Assembly (NCBI GenBank): GCA_030740435.1
Contig: JASLXG010000035.1
Location: forward strand, 1-52,582
Source: Alphaproteobacteria bacterium
Lineage (GTDB): Bacteria > Pseudomonadota > Alphaproteobacteria > UBA2966
Direction of reading: 5' to 3'
DNA: 52,582 bases
A program made the translations under genes and the position numbers. This document shows positions 15,111-23,438 of this stretch, in pieces; the first letter of the stretch is position 1; each line of letters starts with the position of its first letter. The notes under the pieces are model-generated. The model was not told the DNA's origin. It made no database searches and saw nothing but the letters and a program-made list of their open reading frames with translations.

Positions 15111-16546
15111 ATGAACGTCTTCAAGCCCGAGAGCCGGCGCCGCGGCGGCCGGGCGGCCAGGCAGGCCGAGCGCAGCACTGCCCCCACCATGGCACCCGTG
15201 CGGCCGGGCCAGGAAGGGGGCTGGTACAAGCCCCTGAACGAAGCTGACGTGGGGCGCATCCACGCTGCCGCGCTCGATCTGCTGGCCGAGGTCGGCCTGG
15301 CTGGCGCCATCCAGAGCTGCGTCGAACTGGTGACCACGGCCGGCGGCCAACTCACGCCCGAGGGCCGGCTGCTCTTTCCCCGCGCCCTGGTGGAAGACCG
15401 CATCGCCCTTGCCGGGCGGCATTTCGTGCTACCCGGCTCGGACCCGCGCCACGACCTCGAGCCCTGGGGCACCAAAGTGCATTTCGGCAGCGGCGGTGCC
15501 GCCGTCCACATGGTCGACGGCGAAAGCGGCGAGTTCCGCCCCTCGACGCTGATGGACCTCTACGACATCGCCCGCCTGATCGACGCCCTCGAACACATCC
15601 ACTTTTGCCAGCGTTCGGTTATCGCCTGCGACATCGACGACCCGGTAGCGCTCGACGTCAACACCGCCTACGCCTCATCTCGGGCACCTCCAAGCACGTC
15701 GGCACGGCTTTCAGCACGGCCGAAGGCGCGCGCCGCACCCTGGACATGCTGCACACCGTGGCCGGCGGCGAGGCGGCCTGGCGGGCCCGGCCCTTCGTAT
15801 CGCTCAACTGCTGCTTCGTGGTGCCGCCGCTGCGCTTCGCCGAAGAGGCCTGCCAGTGCCTGGAAATAGCCGTGCGGGCCGGCATGCCGGTGCTGCTGTT
15901 GGCCGCCGGACAGGCCGGCGCGACCAGCCCGGCGGCGCTGGCCGGCGCCCTGGTGCAGCAGATTGCCGAGGTGCTGGCCGGTCTGGTCTACGTCAATTTG
16001 ATCGCGCCGGGCCATCCCGTCATATTCGGCACTTGGCCCTTCGTCTCCGATCTGCGCACCGGCGCCATGTCGGGCGGCAGCGGCGAGCAGGCCCTGCTGA
16101 TGGCGGCCAGCGCCCAGATGGCCCAGCATTACGACCTGCCCGGCGGCGTGGCGGCGGGCATGACGGACGCCAAACTGCCCGACGCCCAGTCGGGCTACGA
16201 AAAGGGCTATTCCAATGCCCTGGCCGGCCTTGCCGGGGCCAACCTGGTCTACGAGGCGGCCGGCATGCAGGCCAGCCTGATGGGCGCCTGCCTGGAAAGC
16301 TACGTCATCGACAACGACATGCTGGGCAACGTCATGCGCGCCGTGCGCGGCATCGAGGTCAACGACCAGAGCGTTTCCCTCGAGGCCATCCGCGAGGTCT
16401 GCCTGGGTGGCGAGGGCCACTATCTCAGCCACCACCAAACGCTGGGCCTGATGGAGAGCGAATACATCTATCCCCGCATCGGTAACCGCCAAAGCATCAA
16501 GGAGTGGCGTGAGGGCGGCGGCGGTGCCATCGATCACCATGCCAGA
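15111..16546 (+). pseudogene. Trimethylamine/betaine methyltransferase (MttB family), frameshifted and 3'-truncated
   Basis: The N-terminal part reads in one frame (PVRPGQEGGWYKPLNEADVGRI through ALDVNTAYA). The rest reads in another (LISGTSKHVGTAFSTAEGAR through GEGHYLSHHQTLGLMESE). Restoring one C in the CC at 15673-15674 joins the frames exactly at the conserved NTAYA-LISGTSK. No in-frame amber codon marks the usual pyrrolysine site, so this would be a non-Pyl MttB homologue (MtgB-like enzymes demethylate glycine betaine or related quaternary amines). After KEWREGGGGAIDHH family similarity stops, and reading runs through foreign sequence to a stop at 16664-16666. The end is therefore approximate. 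No corrinoid-protein gene is nearby. Confidence 0.75.
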
Positions 16547-16685
16547 ACTCCTCCTCCAGCGAGCGGTAGCCCATGGGCAGATAGGTCTTGTTGTAGACCA
16601 GGAACCCCTTGGCGCCCCAACGCAGCGTCGCCTCGAAATAGGGCGATTTCCGGATACGCGGGCTGAGCGGAAACTCGATGGTCAT
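16539..16685 (-). pseudogene. N-terminal fragment of a DmdA/GcvT-like aminomethyltransferase
   Basis: From an ATG at 16683-16685, about 49 codons (MTIEFPLSPRIRKSPYFEAT, then GAKGFLVYNKTYLPMGY) match the start of the DMSP-demethylase/GcvT-like family. These are tetrahydrofolate-dependent methyl- or aminomethyl-transferases. After LEEEFWH the match stops abruptly and the reading enters the antisense of the mttB-like gene. Less than one seventh of a normal protein is left. The two broken genes meet tail-to-head on opposite strands, as expected for an inversion or deletion junction. Confidence 0.65.
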
Positions 16686-16787
16686 GGGCCATCGCTCCAG
16701 CAAAGGCAGTCAAGGCGCGAAATCAGCTAGCGCCAGGAATGCGTTAGGAATGCGTCAGGATAGCACATTTCGCGCAAGATATTCGGG

Positions 16788-18020
16788 CTAGGCGGTCTTG
16801 CGCCGCAACACCAGCAACAGCGCCAGCAGCGCCACGGTGATGCCGGTCAGCATGCCCAGCGAGGCGGCGAAACCGTCGCTCAACTGGGCCAAAACGCCGA
16901 TCGACATGGGCCCCAGCGAGCCCCCGACTTCGGCAGCAGAGAAAAAGAGGCCGCCGGCCAGGCCGGTGCGGCGCGATCCCACTTCGGGAACGTCGAGCAG
17001 GATCAGGATGGCCAAGGTCATCATGCCGCCCCGCGCCATGCCCTGCATCACCAGGGCCGCGGCCAGCAGCGCGCCGTCGGCGCTGAGCAACAGCAATGTC
17101 GCCCCGGCCGCCAGCAGAAAGAGCGCCGCCAGGATGCCCATGCGCCGGGCCGGCGTGGCCAGGCGCGGGATGGTCGGCGCAGCGATGATGCCCACGGCGG
17201 TGGGAATGGCGGCCCAGAAACCGGCCTCGGCCGCCGCCATGCCGTGGCTGCGGAGAATTTCCGGCAGCCAGTTGTTGAGTCCGTGGTTGACGAAAAAAAT
17301 GCCGATGGCCATGGCCAGCACGATGCGCACGGCGGGGATCCCCAGCAATTCCGCGAAGGCAGCAAACTGGGGCTCGCGGGGCTCGGCGGCCAGCCTCTGT
17401 TCGATGGCCCGGCTGGCGGGATGGGCCGTGACGGCCAGCCAGACCAGGCCGACGGCCAACACGACGGCGGCGTAGGCCAGCATCACGGCGCGCCAGTTGC
17501 CGCCCAGCAGCGGCATCATCAGGCTGTTGGTCAGCGCCAACGAGGCCACGCTGCCCACGGCCGGTCCCGTCATATAGAGACCCATGGCAAAGCGCCGTTC
17601 CTGGCCCTCGAACCACAAGCCGATCAGCTTGGGCGCTCCCACCGAGACCAGGGGCCCGCCCAGACCAAAGAGGGCGACGGCCAGGAACAGGCTGAGGTGC
17701 CCGCCGGCGGCGGCGCGCAAGGCCCCCGAGGCGGCGATGACCAGCACCGCCAACAACAACGCGCGCCGCGGCCCGATGCGGTCGAGCAGAACCCCGCAAG
17801 GTATGGCCGAGGCGATGAAGACGAGCTGCCAGGCCCCCATCACCGTGCCCATGCGGGAATGGCTGAGCCCCAGATCCTGCCCCACCACGCTGACCAGCGG
17901 CGCCAGCGTCACGATGGTCAGGCCAAAACTGAAATAGACCAGCCAGACGCCGGCCAGCACCGCCCAACGATAGCCGTGGGCGCTGGCAGCCAAGTCGGGG
18001 GTTTGGTTTTGGTCGGACAT
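16788..18020 (-). CDS. Major facilitator superfamily transporter (CynX/NimT-like)
   Basis: 410 residues with 12 predicted transmembrane segments. The loop 2-3 motif GVLLDRIGPRRALLL (about 76-90) is the MFS signature GxxxDRxGxRR. GLNNWLPEIL is reminiscent of the CynX/NimT cyanate or nitroimidazole group. The substrate is not identifiable. It is divergent from a class III aminotransferase gene with a 94-bp gap and lies next to the decayed methyltransferase module. Confidence 0.85.
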   Translation of the reverse strand: MSDQNQTPDLAASAHGYRWAVLAGVWLVYFSFGLTIVTLAPLVSVVGQDLGLSHSRMGTVMGAWQLVFIASAIPCGVLLDRIGPRRALLLAVLVIAASGALRAAAGGHLSLFLAVALFGLGGPLVSVGAPKLIGLWFEGQERRFAMGLYMTGPAVGSVASLALTNSLMMPLLGGNWRAVMLAYAAVVLAVGLVWLAVTAHPASRAIEQRLAAEPREPQFAAFAELLGIPAVRIVLAMAIGIFFVNHGLNNWLPEILRSHGMAAAEAGFWAAIPTAVGIIAAPTIPRLATPARRMGILAALFLLAAGATLLLLSADGALLAAALVMQGMARGGMMTLAILILLDVPEVGSRRTGLAGGLFFSAAEVGGSLGPMSIGVLAQLSDGFAASLGMLTGITVALLALLLVLRRKTA

Positions 18021-18078
18021 GGGGAACCAAAAAGAGGACGATAGATACGCGCCCGATAGATTAGCATGGGGAGAATTC

Positions 18079-18098
18079 CTGCCGGAGGGAGCCGGCAG
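18079..18098 (+). promoter_or_regulatory. 5'-leader hairpin before the class III aminotransferase
   Basis: CTGCCGG and CCGGCAG (18079-18085, 18092-18098) form a perfect 7-bp stem. The loop AGGGAG looks like a Shine-Dalgarno. The more likely ribosome site, GAAGGGG, lies 6 bp before the ATG at 18115. A role in translation control is speculative. Confidence 0.35.
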
Positions 18099-18114
18099 CT
18101 CGAAGGGGCCGGCA

Positions 18115-19413
18115 ATGGGACGTTACGACAAGTCAATCGCCATCCACGATGAGGCCTGCCGTGTCCTCTCGGGTGGCGTCAGCAGCAATTTCCGCTATCA
18201 GACCAATCCCGTGCCGCTCTGTTTCGAGCGCGGCGAGGGCGCCTATGTCTGGGACGTCGATGGCAACCGTTACATCGACTACATGCTGGGCAACGGGCCG
18301 GCCATTCTCGGGCACAGCCCAGGGCGGGTGATCGAGGCGGTGCGGGCCAGCCTCGATCAAGGCCAGGCCTTCACAGCCCTTCATTCGTCGGAGTTGGCCC
18401 TGGCCCAGCGATTGTGCGAGATCATTCCCTGCGCCGAACAGGTTCGTTTCGATATTTCCGGAACCCAGGCCGACCAGATCGCCATCCGCCTGGCCCGGGC
18501 CCACACCGGGCGCGAGCTGATCCTCAAGTTCGAAGGCCAGTACCATGGCTGGGCCGACAACATTCTGGCCAGCGTGACACCGGGCTTGAACGAGGCCGGC
18601 CCGCCCGAGGCACCGGCCACGGTGGGGCAGAGCCGGGGCCAGCCGGAGACGGCCATCGCCAACGTGGTGGTGCAGCCCTTCAACGATTTGGCCCGGCTCG
18701 AGGAAACGGTCGCAGCCAGGGCCGACCAGCTGGCGGCGATCGTGCTCGAGCCCATCGCCTGCAACACCGGCGTCATCGAGCCCCGACCCGGTTATCTCGA
18801 AGGCCTGCGCGAGCTTTGCGACCGACATGGCATCGTGCTGATCTTCGACGAAGTGATCACCGGCTTCCGGGCCGCGCTGGGGGGCGCCCAGGCGCGCTAC
18901 GGCGTGACCCCGGATCTCGCGGTTTTCGCCAAGGCGGCGGCGGCCGGATTTGCCATCAGCATCGTCGCCGGCCGCCGTGACATCATGGATGGCGTGACCA
19001 GCGGCGTCCTGCATGGCGGCACCTACAACGGCCTGACCTCCAGCGTGGCGGCCTGCGCGGCAACCATCGCGGAACTGGCAGAGGACGACGGGGCGCTGTT
19101 GGCGGCGATGGAGGCCCGCGGCAGAAGCCTCATGGCGGGGCTCGACGGGCTCGGCCGAAAGCACGGGCTGCCCTTGCATATCCAGGGCATCGGCACGGTC
19201 TTTTCCGCCCTCTTCACGCCATCTTCGCCGCTCTACGATTACCGCGGCTACAAGGCCTCCGATGAGGCGATGCGCCTCGGCTTCGTCGAAGAACTGCAGC
19301 ACCGGGGCGTGCGCACGACCGGCCGCGGCACCTGGTTCGTGTGCAGCGAACTGAGCGACGAAGATGTCCGCGCACCACCCTCGAGGCGGCCGACGAGGCG
19401 CTGGCTGTGCTGA
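18115..19413 (+). CDS. Class III aminotransferase (glutamate-1-semialdehyde aminomutase-like), 3' frameshift
   Basis: 432 residues as read. The PLP fold is clear: GQYHGWAD (141-148), LEPIACNTGVIEPRPGYL, DEVITGFR (245-252) and Schiff-base lysine Lys273. Two motifs deviate from true HemL: SGTQAD replaces SGTEA, and FAKAAAAGF replaces the K-x-IGGGxP loop. An aminotransferase acting on another amine is therefore more likely than tetrapyrrole synthesis. After DEDVR (about 19365) the expected helix continues in another frame as TLEAADEALAVLSSR and ends at 19422-19424, so a single-base indel probably exists near 19370. Start chosen at the ATG with GAAGGGG upstream. Confidence 0.8.
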   Translation: MGRYDKSIAIHDEACRVLSGGVSSNFRYQTNPVPLCFERGEGAYVWDVDGNRYIDYMLGNGPAILGHSPGRVIEAVRASLDQGQAFTALHSSELALAQRLCEIIPCAEQVRFDISGTQADQIAIRLARAHTGRELILKFEGQYHGWADNILASVTPGLNEAGPPEAPATVGQSRGQPETAIANVVVQPFNDLARLEETVAARADQLAAIVLEPIACNTGVIEPRPGYLEGLRELCDRHGIVLIFDEVITGFRAALGGAQARYGVTPDLAVFAKAAAAGFAISIVAGRRDIMDGVTSGVLHGGTYNGLTSSVAACAATIAELAEDDGALLAAMEARGRSLMAGLDGLGRKHGLPLHIQGIGTVFSALFTPSSPLYDYRGYKASDEAMRLGFVEELQHRGVRTTGRGTWFVCSELSDEDVRAPPSRRPTRRWLC

Positions 19414-19508
19414 GCAGCCGCTGAGGGCAACGTATTCGGCACCGCCGTCAGGGGTCGCTGTTATCTTGGTGCGGCACCAACCCGCATTCCCCCCCCGATC
19501 CTTTCGCT

Positions 19509-20282
19509 CTATCGCCATTCAGGCTTTCGTTTTTCTAGGAATGCGGTAACACCTTCCGCGAAATTCGCATGGCCGGCGAGGGCGAACGCCTGATCCCTCT
19601 CGATCTCCAAACCGTCGTCAAAAGCCCGCCCGCCACCATCGACCAGGCAGCGTCGAATGGCCGCCAAGGTGTTGGCCGGCTTGCTGGCCAACATGTCGGC
19701 GTAGCTTTGGACTTCGCTGGCCAGTTGGTCGACGGGCACGACAAAATCGGCCAAGCCAATCTCCTGCGCCGTCTTGGCCTCCATGACCTGGCCGCCATAG
19801 AGCATGCGAAAGGCCTGGCTTCGGCCCACCAGCCGCAGCAATCCTTGGGTGCCACCGACGGGTGGGATGAAGCCGATATTGACCTCCGGCTGTCCCAGGC
19901 GGGCATCAATGGCAAGGAAACGCAGATCCGCGTGAAACGTCATCTCGAGCCCGCCTCCAACCGCCACACCGTTGATGGCGGCCAGCACGGGCTTCGAAGA
20001 CGAGCGCAGGACTTGCGCCACTTTCTGGGTCTCTCGCACCCAATCTTGCATACGTTCGGCCGCGACGTCCTTGAAAGCCGAGATATCCGCGCCGGTGCTG
20101 AAGTAATCGTCCAGCGCGCTGGCGATCACGATGACCTTGACCTCCGCCGCCTCGAGCAGCGCCTCGAAGGCGGGCGCAAGCTCGTACAACATTTCCCAAT
20201 CCACGGAGTTTCTTGCCGGTCGATTGAAACGATACCAACCGACCGATCCGCGCACATCCAGGTCAACAAATTTGAACGTCAT
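19509..20282 (-). CDS. Enoyl-CoA hydratase/isomerase family protein
   Basis: 257 residues from the ATG at 20280-20282. The crotonase oxyanion-hole segment AAINGVAVGGGLEM and the second part IGFIPPVGGTQGLLRLVG are present. The usual catalytic glutamate positions read PEVNIGFIPPVGG, so acid/base chemistry differs somewhat from mitochondrial enoyl-CoA hydratase. The C-terminal AEGVTAFLEKRKPEW is typical of the family. The substrate is unknown. It is convergent with the aminotransferase and has a 95-bp gap to it. Confidence 0.85.
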   Translation of the reverse strand: MTFKFVDLDVRGSVGWYRFNRPARNSVDWEMLYELAPAFEALLEAAEVKVIVIASALDDYFSTGADISAFKDVAAERMQDWVRETQKVAQVLRSSSKPVLAAINGVAVGGGLEMTFHADLRFLAIDARLGQPEVNIGFIPPVGGTQGLLRLVGRSQAFRMLYGGQVMEAKTAQEIGLADFVVPVDQLASEVQSYADMLASKPANTLAAIRRCLVDGGGRAFDDGLEIERDQAFALAGHANFAEGVTAFLEKRKPEWR

Positions 20283-20421
20283 GACCAGCCAATACCCCCA
20301 AGATGATCCACATTTTTGCCGCAGTGGTAGCCCAATATTCCATATCATAAAACCGTCGATTTAGAACCGAATCAGCACGGACGCGGCAGGGCCACATGAT
20401 TGCCCACGACGGGACACATGC

Positions 20422-20796
20422 CTATTCGTCGCGGTGGACGGTCTCGGGAGCGAAGGCCGGCAGGCAGACCGCGATATATTCGGCGCCGCCCTCATGGGGC
20501 GAGCCATAGCGCACCCAGTTGCCCTTGGGGGTAATGATGGTCTGGCCGGCGCCGACCTCGAACACTTCATCGCCGGTCTCGACGCGCAACGTGCCAGTCA
20601 GCACCACGGTGTATTCGTCGAATTCCGGGGTCTGGCCGGGCTCCTGCCAGCCGGCCGGGCTGCGCATGCGGGCGATGCTGACCTCGCTGGTGGCCGAGTT
20701 GGCGCGGCCGACGAACTCCTCGATGGACTTGGGCTTGTTGCCTGCTGCGGAGATTATTGTTGGTTTTTCAATGAGTTGGACGTGCGTCTTCGGCAT
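20422..20796 (-). CDS. Small cupin-domain protein
   Basis: 124 residues forming one beta-barrel cupin. GWQEPGQTPEFDEYTVVLTGTLRV is cupin motif 1 with His replaced by Gln/Asp/Glu positions, and GQTIITPKGNWVRYGSP is motif 2 with the usual His missing, so metal binding is doubtful. Such proteins often act as sugar- or amine-metabolism helpers (EutQ-like) or sensors. It is divergent from the FAD oxidoreductase gene with a 76-bp gap, suggesting co-regulation. Confidence 0.7.
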   Translation of the reverse strand: MPKTHVQLIEKPTIISAAGNKPKSIEEFVGRANSATSEVSIARMRSPAGWQEPGQTPEFDEYTVVLTGTLRVETGDEVFEVGAGQTIITPKGNWVRYGSPHEGGAEYIAVCLPAFAPETVHRDE

Positions 20797-20872
20797 CTGC
20801 TTGGCCCTTCCCTGATTTTCCCGGCATCATCTGATAGCATATTGCCACCTCCTCAAATCGTGCGAGGGCGAG

Positions 20873-22327
20873 ATGAAAAAAAGCAATTACCTGAGCGCCA
20901 GCATCAGCGACACACAGGGAGTGCAGATTTTCACCGGTGCGGGCCGCGGCCCGCGACGGCCGCGCCCGGCCAAGACGATCAGCGAAGCGGCCCGCGAGAC
21001 CCCAGTGTTCGCCGAGACCGACGTGCTGGTGGTGGGCGGCGGGCCCTCGGGCACGGCCGCCGCGGTGGCGGCCGGGCGGCTGGGCGCCGACGTCATGCTG
21101 GTTGAGCGCTACAACCACCTCGGCGGCCTGTCGACCGGCGGACTGGTGATCTGGATCGACCGCATGACGGACTGGAGCGGCCGTGAAATCATCTCCGGCA
21201 TCGCCCACGACATCCTCGAACGCCTGCCGGCGGAGGCCAAGCAGGGCCCGTCGCGGGCCGACTGGGGCTCGCGCGACGCCGCCACGGCGGCCTACTGGTC
21301 GCAACGCACCGCCGCCTACCATGGCATCGTCACCTTCTCGCCGACCGTCGATCCCGAGGCGCTCAAGACGCTATCGATGGAACTTACGCTGGAGCAGAAC
21401 GTCCGCCTCACCTTCCATGCCTGGGCCGTCGAGCCCATCGTCGAGCAGGGCGTCATGCGCGGCGCCATCTTCGAGAGCAAGGAAGGCCGCCGGGCCATCC
21501 TGGCCAAGGTGGTGGTCGACACCACGGGCGATGCCGACCTGCTGGCCCGGGCCGGCCTCGAGTTCGAGAACGACATCGACGAGGACAGCATCCACCACTG
21601 CATCAACACCGCCTTCCTGCTCGGCGGCGTCGACATGGCGCGCTGGCTGCCCTTCCGTTTCGAGGATGCCGAGGGCTTCAAGGACTTCATGGCGCGCGGC
21701 CGCGAGCAGCTCAAATTCTTCGAAAAAGCCTTCGTTTCGTGGCGCAACGACGTGGCGCTTTTCATGGGGCCCCGGCTTTCGGGCTACAGCGCCGTCGACG
21801 TCGAGGACCTGAGCGAAGTCGAAATCCAGTCGCGCCGGCTCACCGTCGGCCATCTCGATTTCTATCGCCAAAACGCGCCGGGCTTCGAGAACGCCTTCCT
21901 CATGCTGGGCGCGCCGCAGATCGGCGTGCGCCACAGCCGCCGCCTGATCGGCCTGAACCAGGTCAGCCGGGGGCAGTGGGACGAGGGCCGTGTGTGGCCC
22001 GACGAGATCGGCGTCTCTACCTCGCTCGCGCCCGAGACGCCCAACATCTCGGTGCCGCTGGGGGCGCTCACGCCGGCCGCTATCGACGGCGTTTTGGCCG
22101 CCGGCCGCCACATCGCCTGCGACGCCAGTTCGCACTCCTTCCTGCGCGAGGTGCCGCAGTGCTGGATGACCGGCCACGCCGCCGGCGTGGCAGCGGCGTT
22201 GGCGGCGGATGCGGGGATCCTGCCGCGTGAGCTCGATGCCCAGCTCGTGCAGCGCGAGCTGTTGCGCCAGGGCGCCTACCTTTCACCCGAGACCGAGGCG
22301 GCATTGGCTGCCCAGGCGGCGGAATAG
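20873..22327 (+). CDS. FAD-dependent oxidoreductase (FAD_oxidored family)
   Basis: 484 residues. The Rossmann dinucleotide motif is VLVVGGGPSGTAAAVAAGRLGADVMLVER (about 51-79; GGGPSG seen directly), followed by GGLSTGGLV. The C-terminal GALTPAAIDGVLAAGRHI and CWMTGHAAGVAAALA are the second FAD contact regions of this family. Members include putative glycine/choline-type or plant-thiazole-like oxidoreductases; the substrate cannot be assigned. The stop is followed by a 71-bp gap and a convergent membrane protein. Confidence 0.82.
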   Translation: MKKSNYLSASISDTQGVQIFTGAGRGPRRPRPAKTISEAARETPVFAETDVLVVGGGPSGTAAAVAAGRLGADVMLVERYNHLGGLSTGGLVIWIDRMTDWSGREIISGIAHDILERLPAEAKQGPSRADWGSRDAATAAYWSQRTAAYHGIVTFSPTVDPEALKTLSMELTLEQNVRLTFHAWAVEPIVEQGVMRGAIFESKEGRRAILAKVVVDTTGDADLLARAGLEFENDIDEDSIHHCINTAFLLGGVDMARWLPFRFEDAEGFKDFMARGREQLKFFEKAFVSWRNDVALFMGPRLSGYSAVDVEDLSEVEIQSRRLTVGHLDFYRQNAPGFENAFLMLGAPQIGVRHSRRLIGLNQVSRGQWDEGRVWPDEIGVSTSLAPETPNISVPLGALTPAAIDGVLAAGRHIACDASSHSFLREVPQCWMTGHAAGVAAALAADAGILPRELDAQLVQRELLRQGAYLSPETEAALAAQAAE

Positions 22328-22398
22328 GGCATTTCATAGACGTTCGACGGGGCCGAATCGTACCCTCGGGATCAGCTTGTTTATGATTGCGGGCGGGG

Positions 22399-23328
22399 TT
22401 ATTCCACCGGAAGCCTTGCATCGACTTTGTGAACAACTCCTGCTTCCAACAGCTCTTGCCTATCGGGAATCCATAGCTCCGAATGCGAAGTTGCGAAGAC
22501 TTTTTTCAAGAAGGCGTTCTTGATATTCTGTAGCTTGAAAAATTCCCTGTCAGTGCTCTGCTCTTCCTCTATATCGACAAACGGCACTTGATAGTCCGCG
22601 TCAAGCCCATACCGGTGGAATCCCAACCTGCCGTTCGGCCCAAGAGTTCGCTTCACCCCAGCGATGAAAGCAAGGGTGCAGGCGGAAAAGCAGTCTGCGA
22701 AAACATAGGAATTCAGGCCATGGTCGCGAATGACCCTGGCAACGCCCCGCCCTGCAAAAGTGTTTCCCCCCGGACTGGCCAAGACGATGCCTTTGACATG
22801 GGAGTTTTCCTGTAAAAGCTTCTTCAGAGCTTTGGTGACCCCCAACTCGAAGCTGCCTTTCAAGTATAGGTAGTCTCCCTTTTCCGCAAGGGTCAGTGCG
22901 TACTTGGCTGTACGCTCCCGTTCCCACAAGGTGCTCAAGGAATATTTGTCGCGTCTAACGCTGATGTTCTGGACGAATATGAAAACAATTACGATAGCGA
23001 AAAGCAAGCCCATGACAATGCCAAAATACACACCCCACACCGCCGAAACAGATCCATAGGAGGATTGATACCTGTCACAAGATCGAATCACTCCAACAAA
23101 TTGCCATAAAATAATGACGAGATCAGCCACGAAAATCAAAATACTGGATATGATGATTTCTAAGGAAACACCTTCGACAAAACGGGTGAGAGACAATACC
23201 TCCACGCCGACGATTGCGGCGCGTAGCAGCACGAAATTTATCCAGAACGAGACAGTCAGGGACTGCTGGCCAAGCCAATGGTTTGGCACATAATCTTTGG
23301 CGGCAATTCTCACGATCCTTGGTCTCAT
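22399..23328 (-). CDS. Membrane-anchored ClpP/crotonase-fold protein
   Basis: 309 residues. The N-terminal half has about four transmembrane helices and begins with the W-G-QQSLTVSFWINF pattern, followed by ILWQFVGVIRSC, a membrane-module signature found on diverse domains. The C-terminal half (about 145-300) is a ClpP-class fold: GIVLASPGGNTFAGRGVA (oxyanion glycines), CFSACTLAFIAG (candidate nucleophile Ser) and RLGFHRYG (candidate His). This resembles COG3904-type periplasmic proteins. Codon use and GC are visibly lower than in flanking genes, suggesting acquisition. Protease activity is inferred, not shown. Confidence 0.7.
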   Translation of the reverse strand: MRPRIVRIAAKDYVPNHWLGQQSLTVSFWINFVLLRAAIVGVEVLSLTRFVEGVSLEIIISSILIFVADLVIILWQFVGVIRSCDRYQSSYGSVSAVWGVYFGIVMGLLFAIVIVFIFVQNISVRRDKYSLSTLWERERTAKYALTLAEKGDYLYLKGSFELGVTKALKKLLQENSHVKGIVLASPGGNTFAGRGVARVIRDHGLNSYVFADCFSACTLAFIAGVKRTLGPNGRLGFHRYGLDADYQVPFVDIEEEQSTDREFFKLQNIKNAFLKKVFATSHSELWIPDRQELLEAGVVHKVDARLPVE

Positions 23329-23339
23329 CCCGGGCAGTC

Positions 23340-23381
23340 AAAAAAACCCCACGTCTTCCCCGGCTTCAGGTTCGCGGGGAA
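23340..23381 (-). terminator. Possible intrinsic terminator after the aidB-like gene
   Basis: On the minus strand a 7-bp stem (arms 23375-23381 and 23356-23362, TTCCCCG/CGGGGAA) is followed 9 nt later by a run of seven U (23346-23340). The gap between stem and U-run is longer than ideal, so it may be only a partial terminator. Confidence 0.35.
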
Positions 23382-23438
23382 AGGGTGACGGGTACATTCG
23401 GGAGCCAAGGCAGGTGCCCCATTTTGGCCCCCGGGATC

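Noticed and set aside
16734-16755. Direct repeat AGGAATGCGT twice beside the MFS stop
   Set aside because: Only 10 bp, no mobile gene, and no symmetric partner; probably chance or a minor slippage event.
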